24,375 nt of DNA from Flavobacteriales bacterium (lineage in GTDB: Bacteria > Bacteroidota > Bacteroidia > Flavobacteriales_D > Cryomorphaceae). This document shows positions 1-8,016 of this stretch, one piece after another. The DNA lies in NCBI GenBank assembly GCA_020200995.1, contig JAIVHQ010000004.1:1189-25563 (forward strand), written 5' to 3'. The stretch's first letter is position 1, and each line of letters begins with the position of its first letter. A model generated the notes under the pieces. The model was given only the letters and a program-made list of their open reading frames with translations. It was not told where the DNA came from and ran no database searches. A program made the position numbers and the translations under genes.

Positions 1-1
1 C

Positions 2-2368
2 CTCACGGCTGAATCTGAATTTTCCGGAACATGGTCGGGCAACAATTTGAACCCTGATGATGCCGATCAAACCACCATCACCGCCACTGAAGGAGGGGCT
101 TACGTTTATCAGGTGGAGAACGAGTTCGGGTGTCAGTCACAGAATTTTCTGTTTATCGTGGTCTACGATCCCGTCCCGGAGCCTGTGGTGCCGATTTTGA
201 ATTTCCCTGTAGAAACAGACACCCTGGCGCTATGTGGTACGGGAGCCATGACCGTAATTACGATTGACGCTATTGAGAATGAGAATATTCCATCATCGCC
301 TTACACCTGGCAGTGGACAGTCGGGGGCGCGGGTACATTTCAAAGTGGCCAAAACCCCGGCGTTATCCAAATAAATGAAGAAGGGTGGGTGACGATCACC
401 GTTGAGTTTGAACTGGATGAAGACCCCTGCAGTGAAGACGAGCAAATATACCAGGCCACCGACTCAATTTACGTCACCCTGCTCGACATACCCGACGTAT
501 CGGTATCGCTTACAGGGCCCGCCGCACTTTGCCAGGGCGATACGGTATGGCTTGAGATCATTACTGACTCTGAAACTTTCGCTTTAGGCACTTTAAGTCA
601 GGGCTTTATATCGGGCGATAGCATCGGGACCACGGGGCCGGGAAACTACATCGTCGAAGTATCCGAGACCAATGAATTCGGTTGCTCGGCGTCCGCTTCC
701 GCGTCATTGACGATTCAATCCCTCGTCACACCCCAGATTTTCTCGGAGCCCGCTGAAGCGGTAATTTGTCCGGGCGATAGCGTATTGCTTACCACGGATG
801 CCTTGGGGGATATCACCTGGTTGGGGCCTTCGGGGTTTGCAGGGCAAGATTCGGCCCTCTACGTGCAGGAGTCAGGAGAGTACTTTGTGGAAGTCCAGTT
901 CTATCCCGGTTGCGGTCTGGTTTCCAACACACTTCAGGTTGCGGAGTATGCCAGCCCCTTCCTGAGCGCATCCACGGCGGCCATTTGCGAAGGCGATTCT
1001 GTGACCATCACGGTGGTATCGACTGCGGGCAGCGACATCACCTGGCTTCCGCCCCTTTCGGGAAATGATCCGAGCCAGACCATAGCTGAACCCGGTGACT
1101 ATACCGTGGAAGTGACGTCCTGTGGCATCACCACACAAAGCACCATTTCCGTCGGGCTCAACACCACTGAGTTTTTTGCCGAGCAGGTGGGGGGTGAGAA
1201 TACCTGTATGGGCGACAGCATCCTGATCGCCGCCACCCCGGGCATGTCTGACTATGTGTGGAACGGCGGTGACGTGACCGATAGCCTGATTTGGGTTTTT
1301 GCCGGTGGAAATTACCAGGCCGCAGCGGTCGATAGCTTCGGTTGCGATGTACTTTCAAATATTGTGACAGTGGAATTTGAAACAGTTCCCGGCGCCCCTG
1401 TTTTTGAGTTTGATCCGACTTGTTTTGGCGATTCCATCACCATTTCAGTTGCTTCAGATTTCACCCTCGACTGGCTCGCAGGAGAAGAAGGGCCTGCAGT
1501 GCCGGGAGGCTCAGAAGTGCTCATTGCTCCATTCGTTTCGGATACGGTGCTTTACGCCGTTTTATCGACGGAATGGTGCATCGGCCCTGTCGGCGAAATC
1601 GAAATTGCACCAAAACCGCTGCCCGAGAGCCCGATTCCTGCTACAGATGCACCCGTTTGCACCGGCACTTCTTTTACCCTCAGTGTTTTGAACCCCGAGG
1701 AGGGAGCCGTGTACTTATGGGTGCGCGAGGACGGAGCGCAATTTACCGGGGCCGAGGTTTCTGTTTTTGCGCAAAGCACAGCGAGCGGAGGGCTTTTTGA
1801 GGTGATTCCCGAGCTCGACGGTTGCCGAAAGGATACTGCAGAGGTTTTCGTGGACCTGATCGAAACCCGCGCCGTGGAGCTTCCGGCCGATACAGCGGTG
1901 TGCGAGCAGTCTCTGTTTACACTCGGGGCCGACACCATTTTTGCTGAATACACCTGGCAGGATGGATCATCCGATTCATTGTTTACCCCTGAGCAGTCAG
2001 GAGATTTCACCCTTACCGTGGTCGATTTTAATGGTTGCATCACCAGTGATATCATCAATGTGGAGCTGGTGGATTGTGCTGTGACCATCCCCAATATTTT
2101 CACTCCAAACGGTGACGGGCGCAATGACCTGTGGGTGATTTCTATTGCGCAACCATTGTATTTCAGGATCTCGGTGTACAACCGCTGGGGGAGGCTGGTG
2201 TATGAGTCCGACAGCGTTGGCAGGTGGTGGGATGGTAACCACTATCAATCAGGAGAGCCATGTCCGGACGGTGTGTACTTCTATGTAGCCGAAATTCAGA
2301 GCTTCGAAGATGTGGCCTACAACCTGGCGGGAAATCTTACCCTGACGCGCGAGCAGCGAAATCGCTGA
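2..2368 (+). CDS. Large secreted Ig-like repeat protein with gliding-type T9SS C-terminal domain (5' partial)
   Basis: The reading frame is open from the left edge of the window, so the N-terminus and any signal peptide lie outside. About 788 residues are visible. The last ~90 residues form a gliding-motility-associated (type B) T9SS sorting domain: IPNIFTPNGDGRNDLW, then YNRWGRLVYES, W(W)DG and CPDGVYFY are the family hallmarks. Proteins of this class cross the outer membrane through the type IX system and end up on the cell surface or in the medium. Upstream of it lie at least seven beta-sandwich (Ig/PKD-like) repeats of roughly 70-90 residues, most opening with a C-x-G-D-S motif. The protein is probably an adhesin or matrix protein, but no ligand can be inferred. 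It is convergent with the NlpC/P60 gene, with 49 bases between the stop codons. The family call is firm; the biological role is not. Confidence 0.9.
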   Translation, partial: LTAESEFSGTWSGNNLNPDDADQTTITATEGGAYVYQVENEFGCQSQNFLFIVVYDPVPEPVVPILNFPVETDTLALCGTGAMTVITIDAIENENIPSSPYTWQWTVGGAGTFQSGQNPGVIQINEEGWVTITVEFELDEDPCSEDEQIYQATDSIYVTLLDIPDVSVSLTGPAALCQGDTVWLEIITDSETFALGTLSQGFISGDSIGTTGPGNYIVEVSETNEFGCSASASASLTIQSLVTPQIFSEPAEAVICPGDSVLLTTDALGDITWLGPSGFAGQDSALYVQESGEYFVEVQFYPGCGLVSNTLQVAEYASPFLSASTAAICEGDSVTITVVSTAGSDITWLPPLSGNDPSQTIAEPGDYTVEVTSCGITTQSTISVGLNTTEFFAEQVGGENTCMGDSILIAATPGMSDYVWNGGDVTDSLIWVFAGGNYQAAAVDSFGCDVLSNIVTVEFETVPGAPVFEFDPTCFGDSITISVASDFTLDWLAGEEGPAVPGGSEVLIAPFVSDTVLYAVLSTEWCIGPVGEIEIAPKPLPESPIPATDAPVCTGTSFTLSVLNPEEGAVYLWVREDGAQFTGAEVSVFAQSTASGGLFEVIPELDGCRKDTAEVFVDLIETRAVELPADTAVCEQSLFTLGADTIFAEYTWQDGSSDSLFTPEQSGDFTLTVVDFNGCITSDIINVELVDCAVTIPNIFTPNGDGRNDLWVISIAQPLYFRISVYNRWGRLVYESDSVGRWWDGNHYQSGEPCPDGVYFYVAEIQSFEDVAYNLAGNLTLTREQRNR
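530..2080 (+). repeat. Degenerate Ig-like protein repeats opening with CxGDS
   Basis: Seven successive repeats open with CQGDTVWL, CPGDSVLL, CEGDSVTI, CMGDSILI, CFGDSITI, CTGTSFTL and CEQSLFTL. Most continue to a Trp-containing strand and a G-x-Y-x-V-x-V-like strand that leads to a second Cys (for example FGC or NGC). The pattern suggests one disulfide per domain. The repeats are diverged at DNA level, so recent slippage is unlikely. Confidence 0.7.
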
Positions 2369-2417
2369 GCGGGGGCAATACTGGTCGTTCCTTTCTTTTT
2401 CGGAAGGTGCTTACCTG

Positions 2418-3188
2418 CTAATTTTTACCCACCCGCTTGATGATGCGCATTTTGTGGGTGTACTTTTTCAGCGATTCGTTGTAAATCCCTTCGTGATCGA
2501 TCTTGTCGATGCGCACTGAGCCGCTGGCGTGAATGATGTTTCCGTCGCCGGTGGCGATGCCCACGTGGTTGATGCGCCCCTCCTCATTGTCGAAAAACAC
2601 CAGGTCGCCTTTTTCAGCGAGAGAAATAAAGTCGATTGTCTCTCCACGCTCGGCTTGCTGCCAGGCATCTCTCGGCAGGTTGATTCCCGCACAGGCAAAT
2701 ACCACCTGCACCAACCCCGAGCAATCGATTCCAAACACAGATTTTCCGCCCCAGAGGTAGGGTGCATGGAGCAAGCGAAGGGCATGGCGCATCACGCTGT
2801 CGCTGTCATTGCGGGCAATGCGGCCTTCAAATTCGTACCTGTGTCCACAGAGATTGACAAATCCCTCACTATAGCCGGGAAACACCGCGCTGCAGGGGAC
2901 AGCAAAGCGTCGCCCACCGCCGTCGGTTAGAAAGCCAACGGCATCTCCGCACCGTTTTTGGGCGAGGCTTTGGATTTCGTTCTTTTCATTTTCCGAAAGG
3001 GGATGGTGTTGCTTGAAGTCGATCCAGCACTCGTAGCCGTCGGTCTCGTTTTTGATGAACACCCACTTGGCACGGGCCTCGAGCACTGAGTAACATTCTC
3101 CGAAGATGAGTTGTGTCACCATTTCCGCCTTGTCCGAGGGCTCTTTTCGGCAGGGGATGAGGGGTTGTAATGCAATGCCATGTGTCAT
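2418..3188 (-). CDS. C40 family (NlpC/P60) peptidase with N-terminal SH3-like domain
   Basis: This 256-residue protein resembles YkfC-type gamma-D-glutamyl-diamino-acid endopeptidases, which cleave muropeptides during cell-wall recycling or remodelling. The N-terminal ~60 residues read as a bacterial SH3-like domain (PCRKEPSDKAEMVTQLIFGE). The catalytic domain starts near residue 130. Its Cys156 lies in GIDCSGLVQ, His208 in INHVGIA and the third polar residue, His220, in IIHASG, so the triad is complete. There is no signal peptide, so a cytoplasmic recycling role fits best. The ATG at 3188 is preferred because homologues, as I recall them, begin in the same way just before the SH3 domain. A -7-like box lies only 4 bases upstream of this ATG. 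Confidence 0.88.
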   Translation of the reverse strand: MTHGIALQPLIPCRKEPSDKAEMVTQLIFGECYSVLEARAKWVFIKNETDGYECWIDFKQHHPLSENEKNEIQSLAQKRCGDAVGFLTDGGGRRFAVPCSAVFPGYSEGFVNLCGHRYEFEGRIARNDSDSVMRHALRLLHAPYLWGGKSVFGIDCSGLVQVVFACAGINLPRDAWQQAERGETIDFISLAEKGDLVFFDNEEGRINHVGIATGDGNIIHASGSVRIDKIDHEGIYNESLKKYTHKMRIIKRVGKN

Positions 3189-3192
3189 GGAT

Positions 3193-3200
3193 CAAAATTA
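3193..3200 (-). promoter_or_regulatory. Candidate Bacteroidota -7 box (TAATTTTG) for the NlpC/P60 gene
   Basis: On the minus strand TAATTTTG matches TAnnTTTG exactly and ends 4 bases before the ATG. No TTTG is found at the expected -33 position. If the box is used, the mRNA would be leaderless or nearly so. Confidence 0.4.
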
Positions 3201-3236
3201 GTTTTTTCGCGCGGGTTGACAGCGGTTGAGGGTTCG

Positions 3237-3270
3237 AAAAAAAAAGGCCGCTCTCAGAGAGGGCGGCCTT
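3237..3270 (-). terminator. Rho-independent terminator of the alpha-oxoamine synthase-like gene
   Basis: Read on the minus strand, a 12-bp stem (arms 3259-3270 and 3244-3255, one wobble pair) closes a 3-base loop and is followed by an unbroken run of nine T (3245-3237). It begins 22 bases after the stop codon of the gene at 3293. It is the clearest intrinsic terminator in the window. Confidence 0.9.
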
Positions 3271-3292
3271 CAAATGATGTTTGTCTGTGCGC

Positions 3293-4540
3293 CTATCGCC
3301 AGTTCACGATTTCATTGGCAAAGTAATCACCCGCTTCGAGTTTCACTTTCATTTTTTTGAAAGTTTCGATGGTGTACGTCACATCCTCGAGGGTGTGAAC
3401 CGCTGTAGGGATGAGGCGGAGCATGATCACATCTTTTGGTACCACGGGATAGACCACGATGCTGCAAAAGATGCTGAAGTTTTCGCGGAGGTCCATGGTG
3501 ATGTTGGTGGCTTCACCGAGATTTCCTTTCAGAAAAACGGGCGTTACTACCGAGTTGGTCACTCCGATATCGAATCCCGCTTCGCGCAATCCGGACTGGA
3601 GTGCCTCGGCAATTTTCCAGAGGTTTGCTTTGTGCTCAGGCTGTGTACGCATCATATCGAGGCGCTTGATGGCACCTTCGACGATGGGCATGGGCAGCGA
3701 TTTGGCGAAAGTCTGCGAGCGCATGTTGTAGCGCAAAAACTCTATGACCTGCTCATCGCCCGCCACGAAGGCACCGATGGTGGCCATTGCCTTTGCAAAG
3801 GTGCCGAAGTACACGTCGATCGCATCCTGACATCCCTGGGCAAAACCGGCACCACGGCCGTCCTTTCCAATAGTGCCAAAACCGTGGGCATCATCTACAA
3901 AAAGGCGAAACTTGTAGGCGTCTTTCAATGCTACGATCTCCTTGAGTTTTCCCTGGTCGCCGGCCATTCCGAATACTCCCTCAGTAACCACGAGGATTCC
4001 TCCCCCCGTGTTTTCGGTAAACTTCTTGGCGTGCTCCAGCTGCTTGTGAAAGCTCTCCATGTCGTTGTGCTTAAACACAAAGCGCTTGCCCTGGTGGAGG
4101 CGTACACCATCTACCATACACGCGTGCGACTCTGAATCGTAAACGATCACATCGTTCCGGTCTACAAGGGCTTCAATGGCCGACTGGCATCCCTGATAGC
4201 CGTAATTGAGCAGGAAGGCGTCTTCCTTGTCCATGAATTCGGCCAGGTTCTTTTCGAGCTCTTCGTGCTTTGAGGTTTGTCCCGACATCATTCGGGCGCC
4301 CATGGGGTAGGCCATACCCCACCTGGCGGCGGCCTCGGCGTCAACCTTTCTCACTTCGGGGTGGTTGGCCAGCCCGAGGTAGTTGTTTACACTCCATACG
4401 AGTACTTCCTTGCCGCGAAAGGTCATCTTGCGGTCGATATCTCCTTCCAGCTTGGGAAAAGAAAAGTATCCGTGTGACTCTTTGGCATATCTGCCGAGAG
4501 GGCCGCGGTTGTTCTTAATCTTATCAAAAATGTCTTGCAT
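3293..4540 (-). CDS. PLP-dependent alpha-oxoamine synthase-like enzyme (KBL/SPT/AONS family)
   Basis: This 415-residue fold-type I PLP enzyme belongs to the group that condenses an amino acid with an acyl thioester (serine palmitoyltransferase, glycine C-acetyltransferase, 8-amino-7-oxononanoate synthase). VDDAHGFGT supplies the Asp (216) that contacts the pyridine nitrogen and His219, and FGTFAKAMA supplies the Schiff-base Lys250. Bacteroidota carry a conserved paralogue of this type, annotated variously as a serine palmitoyltransferase-like enzyme or as an unspecified aminotransferase. Sphingolipid or sulfonolipid head-group synthesis is possible, but the substrate cannot be read from sequence. 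The ATG at 4540 is chosen over the upstream in-frame TTG at 4573, because that TTG overlaps the -7 promoter box and homologues start with M-x-DIF. The gene is monocistronic, with its own promoter and terminator. Confidence 0.88.
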   Translation of the reverse strand: MQDIFDKIKNNRGPLGRYAKESHGYFSFPKLEGDIDRKMTFRGKEVLVWSVNNYLGLANHPEVRKVDAEAAARWGMAYPMGARMMSGQTSKHEELEKNLAEFMDKEDAFLLNYGYQGCQSAIEALVDRNDVIVYDSESHACMVDGVRLHQGKRFVFKHNDMESFHKQLEHAKKFTENTGGGILVVTEGVFGMAGDQGKLKEIVALKDAYKFRLFVDDAHGFGTIGKDGRGAGFAQGCQDAIDVYFGTFAKAMATIGAFVAGDEQVIEFLRYNMRSQTFAKSLPMPIVEGAIKRLDMMRTQPEHKANLWKIAEALQSGLREAGFDIGVTNSVVTPVFLKGNLGEATNITMDLRENFSIFCSIVVYPVVPKDVIMLRLIPTAVHTLEDVTYTIETFKKMKVKLEAGDYFANEIVNWR

Positions 4541-4570
4541 AGTACAGTGGTCGTCACTTAATTTAAGGCG

Positions 4571-4601
4571 CAAAAGTACAGTTTCCCGGGGTCACGGCAA
4601 A
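4571..4601 (-). promoter_or_regulatory. Bacteroidota-type promoter TTTG-N19-TACTTTTG
   Basis: On the minus strand TTTG (4601-4598) is followed after exactly 19 bases by TACTTTTG (4578-4571), matching the Bacteroidota consensus TTTG/TAnnTTTG. The box ends 30 bases before the ATG at 4540, which gives a short normal leader. This is the best-formed promoter in the window and it fixes the start of the downstream gene. Confidence 0.8.
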
Positions 4602-4673
4602 ATATCGGGAAATATACAGGATCATTTTTGCGTTGGAGGAGGTGTAAACTTTCATCGATTGACTTAATAGTAT

Positions 4674-4681
4674 TACATTTG
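4674..4681 (+). promoter_or_regulatory. Candidate -7 box (TACATTTG) for the bamD operon
   Basis: TACATTTG matches TAnnTTTG and ends 4 bases before the first bamD ATG. A good TTTG is not present at -33; the nearest TTG (4659-4661) is only 12 bases upstream. It is divergent from the promoter at 4571-4601, and both fall in the 145-base gap between the two start codons. Confidence 0.5.
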
Positions 4682-4685
4682 CGCG

Positions 4686-5495
4686 ATGTTTTTAAAGGCG
4701 ATGCGGTCATTTACGGCTATCTTTCTTGTGTTTTTCATTTCTTCCTGTTCTGAGTATGCCAAAATACTTAAGAGCAGTGATGTGGAGATGAAATATAAAA
4801 AAGCCATTGAGTACTATGACGAAGAAGAGTACAGCAAGGCTCTGTCTCTGTTTGACGAGCTGGGAACCCTTTTTCGCGGAACGAGTCGAAGTGAGATAGT
4901 CCATTATTACATCGCAAATTGCCACTTCAATCTCAAAGATCACTACTTCGCAGGTTACTATTACAAGAATTACGCAAAGACTTATCCCAAAAGCCCCAAG
5001 GCTGAGGAGGCATTGTACAAGAGCGCCTATTGCAGCTACCTGAATTCTCCAACCCACAGCCTCGATCAGCAGGAAACCAATCAGGCCATCGAAGAGTTTC
5101 AGTTGTTTCTCAACCGTTTTCCTCAAACCGAGCTCAAGGACAGCACCAATGCGATGATCTCTGAATTGAGGTCGAAGCTCGAGCTCAAAGCTTACGAGAA
5201 TGCCAAACTGTACTACCAGATGGAAGAGTACAAGTCGGCCACCCTTTCACTGAAAAACCTGCTGAAGGAGTTTCCCGAGAGCCCGCACCGCGAAGAGATT
5301 GAGTTTCTAATAGTGAAAAGTTCGTACCTCCTTGCCGCAAACAGCATTGACTCAAAGAAAGAAGAGCGTTATGCGGCTACCATCGAATCTTATCATAAAT
5401 TTGTAGACGAATACGGTTCCTCCGGCAAGTATATCAAACAGGCCGAAAGTTATTACGACAGCGCGCTTCGCGAGCTCGACAAAATGAAATTTTAA
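4686..5495 (+). CDS. bamD: Outer membrane protein assembly factor BamD (lipoprotein)
   Basis: BamD is a periplasmic-facing lipoprotein of the BAM complex, which inserts beta-barrel proteins into the outer membrane. The N-terminus is a lipoprotein signal peptide: a short basic segment, the core TAIFLVFF and a lipobox ISSC with Cys21 as the lipidated residue. The following SEYAKILKS and alternating Tyr/Ala-rich helices (YYDEEEYSKALSLFDEL, YYYKNYAKTYPKSP, YYQMEEYKSATLSLKNLL) are TPR repeats typical of BamD, and the 269-residue length fits. The first ATG (4686) is used because the -7-like box precedes it by 4 bases. The in-frame ATG at 4701 also gives a valid lipoprotein signal and has an AAAGG upstream. 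First gene of the bamD-rpoZ-coaBC-DUF4835-recN cluster. Confidence 0.92.
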   Translation: MFLKAMRSFTAIFLVFFISSCSEYAKILKSSDVEMKYKKAIEYYDEEEYSKALSLFDELGTLFRGTSRSEIVHYYIANCHFNLKDHYFAGYYYKNYAKTYPKSPKAEEALYKSAYCSYLNSPTHSLDQQETNQAIEEFQLFLNRFPQTELKDSTNAMISELRSKLELKAYENAKLYYQMEEYKSATLSLKNLLKEFPESPHREEIEFLIVKSSYLLAANSIDSKKEERYAATIESYHKFVDEYGSSGKYIKQAESYYDSALRELDKMKF

Positions 5496-5509
5496 TCAAA
5501 AGAAGAAGA

Positions 5510-5851
5510 ATGAACTTCAAAAACAGCAATGCCGCCCGCACCACCATTACCAGGAATGTAAAAGATCTGGAAGAACAAACGGGGAATCTTTACGAGTCGA
5601 TCGTGATTATTTCTAAAAGGGCCAATCAGGTGAGTTCAGAACTAAAAGAAGAACTGAGCCTCAAACTGCAAGAGTTTGCTACCACCTCTGATAACCTCGA
5701 AGAAGTGTTTGAAAACCGCGAGCAAATCGAAATTTCTAAGTTTTACGAGCGCTTGCCAAAGCCGCACGCCATGGCAGTGCAGGAAATGCTCGAAGACAAT
5801 ATCTACTTTCGACGGGTAGAGGAAGAGCAGAATGATTCAGCTGAAAAGTAA
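5510..5851 (+). CDS. rpoZ: DNA-directed RNA polymerase omega subunit (Bacteroidota type)
   Basis: This 113-residue acidic protein carries the segment TGNLYESIVIISKRANQV, the equivalent of the omega core where the subunit embraces the beta' C-terminus, followed by helix-forming charged sequence. Omega helps assemble and stabilise RNA polymerase. It starts 14 bases after bamD behind a purine-rich stretch (AAAAGAAGAAGA) and ends 14 bases before coaBC, so co-transcription is near certain. Sequence similarity to proteobacterial omega is low, so the call relies partly on the conserved gene order bamD-rpoZ-coaBC known from Flavobacteriia. Confidence 0.85.
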   Translation: MNFKNSNAARTTITRNVKDLEEQTGNLYESIVIISKRANQVSSELKEELSLKLQEFATTSDNLEEVFENREQIEISKFYERLPKPHAMAVQEMLEDNIYFRRVEEEQNDSAEK

Positions 5852-5865
5852 TCAACCCGCAGGCG

Positions 5866-7068
5866 ATGGGCATGCTCGAAGGCAAACGCATATTACTGGG
5901 CATTTGCGGTAGCATAGCGGCCTATAAATCGGCGTTCATCGTTAGGGAATTCATTAAAAAAGGCGCCGAGGTGCAGGTAATTCTGACACCATCGGCGCTT
6001 CGTTTTGTCACACCCCTCACGTTGGCCACTCTCAGTAAGCGCCCTGCACTGTCGGAACTGGTGGCTGATGAGGAGCGCGGCGTGTGGAACAACCATGTGG
6101 ACCTGGGCAATGGTGCCGACCTCATGCTTATCGCGCCTGCTTCGGCCCACACCCTTGCCAAAATGGCCCGTGGTGAGGCTGATAATCTGTTACTGACTAC
6201 CTACTTGAGCGCTCCCTGCCCGGTGTTTTTTGCCCCGGCCATGGACCTGGATATGCACGCACACCCCGCCAATACCGAAAACATCGAACTTCTCGAGAAG
6301 CGCGGCAACATCCAGATTCCCGCTGAGAGTGGCGAATTGGCAAGTGGACTGTCGGGCACGGGCCGCATGGCTGAACCGGAGCACATCGCCGGCTTTCTGG
6401 AAAACTATTTTGCCGAAAAAGCACCCTTGCGGGGGAAACGCGTGCTGATCACCGCCGGCCCTACTTACGAAGCCATCGATCCCGTGCGGTTTATCGGCAA
6501 TCACAGCTCGGGCAAAATGGGCTTTGCGCTCGCCGCTGTTTTTGCGAAAGCAGGAGCGGAGGTAACCCTGATTGCGGGCCCTGTAAGCCGAGATACACCT
6601 CGGGGAGTAGAACGCATAAATGTGACAAGCGCTGCTGAAATGTTCGATGCCACCCTGCCGCGATTCGAAAAGGCGGACATAGCGTTGCTCTCAGCAGCTG
6701 TAGCCGATTACCGACCTTCGGCACCGGCCGAAACGAAGATGAAAAAGAAGGATGCAGTCCTTCAAATCGACCTGGAGCCCACCAAAGACATATTAAAAAC
6801 ACTTGGCGGAATGAAACGCGACGGGCAGGTGCTTGTGGGGTTTGCACTCGAAACAGAAAACGCCGAAGCCAATGCACGCGGAAAACTCGAAGCCAAGAAC
6901 TGCGACCTGATTGTCCTCAATTCTTTGCAGGATGAAGGGGCGGGGTTCGGCCACGATACCAATAAGGTGACCCTGATCGGGCACAATAAAAAGATGGTTT
7001 TGGGGTTGAAGTCTAAGGAAGAAACAGCAGGAGATATTTTGGATCACATCCTGACAGAATTACTATGA
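5866..7068 (+). CDS. coaBC: Bifunctional phosphopantothenoylcysteine decarboxylase / phosphopantothenate-cysteine ligase
   Basis: CoaBC makes 4'-phosphopantetheine from 4'-phosphopantothenate in coenzyme A synthesis. The 400-residue length is standard. Residues 1-180 are the FMN-dependent decarboxylase (CoaC): LGICGSIAAYK, the active-site His77 in NNHVDL, APASAHTLAKMARGEADNLL and FAPAMDLDM. Residues 190-400 are the ligase (CoaB): ITAGPTYEAIDPVRF, NHSSGKMG, SAAVADYRP, the Lys cluster KMKKK and GFALET. Two CoaC positions differ from E. coli Dfp and plant HAL3: the PAMN Asn is Asp127, and the Cys of the ACG motif is Ser160 (LASGLSG). The start may be Met1 or Met3. The stop overlaps the next start as ATGA. 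Confidence 0.95.
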   Translation: MGMLEGKRILLGICGSIAAYKSAFIVREFIKKGAEVQVILTPSALRFVTPLTLATLSKRPALSELVADEERGVWNNHVDLGNGADLMLIAPASAHTLAKMARGEADNLLLTTYLSAPCPVFFAPAMDLDMHAHPANTENIELLEKRGNIQIPAESGELASGLSGTGRMAEPEHIAGFLENYFAEKAPLRGKRVLITAGPTYEAIDPVRFIGNHSSGKMGFALAAVFAKAGAEVTLIAGPVSRDTPRGVERINVTSAAEMFDATLPRFEKADIALLSAAVADYRPSAPAETKMKKKDAVLQIDLEPTKDILKTLGGMKRDGQVLVGFALETENAEANARGKLEAKNCDLIVLNSLQDEGAGFGHDTNKVTLIGHNKKMVLGLKSKEETAGDILDHILTELL

Positions 7069-7973
7069 AGCGAATTTTTATCTTGTTGATATTCGGGTTG
7101 ATTGGAAGCCCGTTTGTGAAAGCCCAGGAGCTCAACTGCTCCGTGGAGATCATGTCGCAGCAGGTGCAGGGTGTGAACCCCGCCATTTTTGAAAGCCTGG
7201 AGCAAATGATTTTCGAGTTCATGAACAACCGAAAATGGACCAAGGATCAGTTTACCATTGAAGAGCGCATAAGGTGCAGCATCGTAATCAACATAGATCC
7301 TTCTGCCTCGGCTTCGTCAAACAGGTACACCGGTACGCTTCAGATCATTTCCGGAAGGCCCATCTTTAATACCGACTATTACAGCCCTGTGCTGAATATA
7401 CAGGATAAAAACTTTCAGTTTGAATATGTTCCCAATACGCAGTATGTATTCAATCCCGATAATTTTCAGCACAACCTTCTACACGTTTTGGCATTTTACG
7501 CGTATTTAATTATCGGCTACGATTACGACACTTATTCGCTTCGCGGCGGCACACCTTACTATCAACAGGCACAGCGCATCGTGCAGGCCGCATCAACTTC
7601 AAATGCCGAGGGCTGGAAAGCTTTTGAAGGCGATAAGAACCGGTACTGGTTGGCGGAAGACATCATGCACCGCACCTTTGAGCCCATGCGCGATTGCCTT
7701 TACGAATACCACCGCCTCGGGATGGACCTGATGAGTGAGAAGATGCCCAAAGGCCGCACCGCTTGCATGAGGGCACTTGTGAAAATGGACAAGGTACACA
7801 AGGTAAAGCCTTTGGCGTATAGCACCCAGGCTTTTTTTCTCGCCAAGAGCGACGAGATTGTAAATATATTCTCACAGGCCGATCCGCCCGAGCGCAACCA
7901 GCTTTTTGAAGTCATCTCGAAAGTCGATCCGGGAAACCTTGGGAAGTACGAGAAAATGCAAAAGGGAAAATAG
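7065..7973 (+). CDS. Exported DUF4835 family protein
   Basis: This 302-residue protein has a cleavable signal peptide (MKRIFILLIFGLIGSPFVKA, then QELNC). The mature part contains features I associate with the DUF4835 family of Bacteroidota: an early ELNCSVEI, the FNTDYYSPVLNI region, a long aromatic-rich stretch (LLHVLAFYAYLIIGYDYDTY) and a helical C-terminus. Its function is unknown; a periplasmic or outer-membrane location is inferred. The start codon overlaps the coaBC stop by 4 bases (ATGA), implying translational coupling. Its constant place between coaBC and recN suggests a conserved cellular role rather than an accessory one. Confidence 0.85.
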   Translation: MKRIFILLIFGLIGSPFVKAQELNCSVEIMSQQVQGVNPAIFESLEQMIFEFMNNRKWTKDQFTIEERIRCSIVINIDPSASASSNRYTGTLQIISGRPIFNTDYYSPVLNIQDKNFQFEYVPNTQYVFNPDNFQHNLLHVLAFYAYLIIGYDYDTYSLRGGTPYYQQAQRIVQAASTSNAEGWKAFEGDKNRYWLAEDIMHRTFEPMRDCLYEYHRLGMDLMSEKMPKGRTACMRALVKMDKVHKVKPLAYSTQAFFLAKSDEIVNIFSQADPPERNQLFEVISKVDPGNLGKYEKMQKGK

Positions 7974-8004
7974 AACATTCCTCGTTTTATACCGTCCTAA
8001 TTCG

Positions 8005-8012
8005 CAACTTTG
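8005..8012 (+). promoter_or_regulatory. Weak candidate -7 box (CAACTTTG) before recN
   Basis: CAACTTTG differs from TAnnTTTG at one position and ends 4 bases before the recN ATG. There is no TTTG at -33. It may allow recN expression independent of the operon. Confidence 0.3.
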
Positions 8013-8016
8013 CGTC

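Noticed and set aside
1552..2181. Minus-strand open frame of 209 codons opposite the gliding-type C-terminal domain
   Set aside because: Low-complexity Ser/Thr-rich shadow of the repeat protein, with no motif or start signal of its own.
2384..2401. Small hairpin (CCTTTC / GGAAGG) between the gliding-type protein and NlpC/P60 genes
   Set aside because: Only 6 bp with a wobble and no adjacent T-tract; too weak to call a terminator.
3281..4135. Plus-strand open frame of 284 codons antisense to the alpha-oxoamine synthase-like gene
   Set aside because: It mirrors a gene with intact catalytic motifs, a promoter and a terminator on the minus strand. Its translation shows no recognisable domain, and it overlaps the other gene almost completely.
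7906..8016. Upstream extension of the RecN frame by 37 codons
   Set aside because: It overlaps the DUF4835 coding end and does not resemble RecN; the canonical RecN start at 8017 fits the family.
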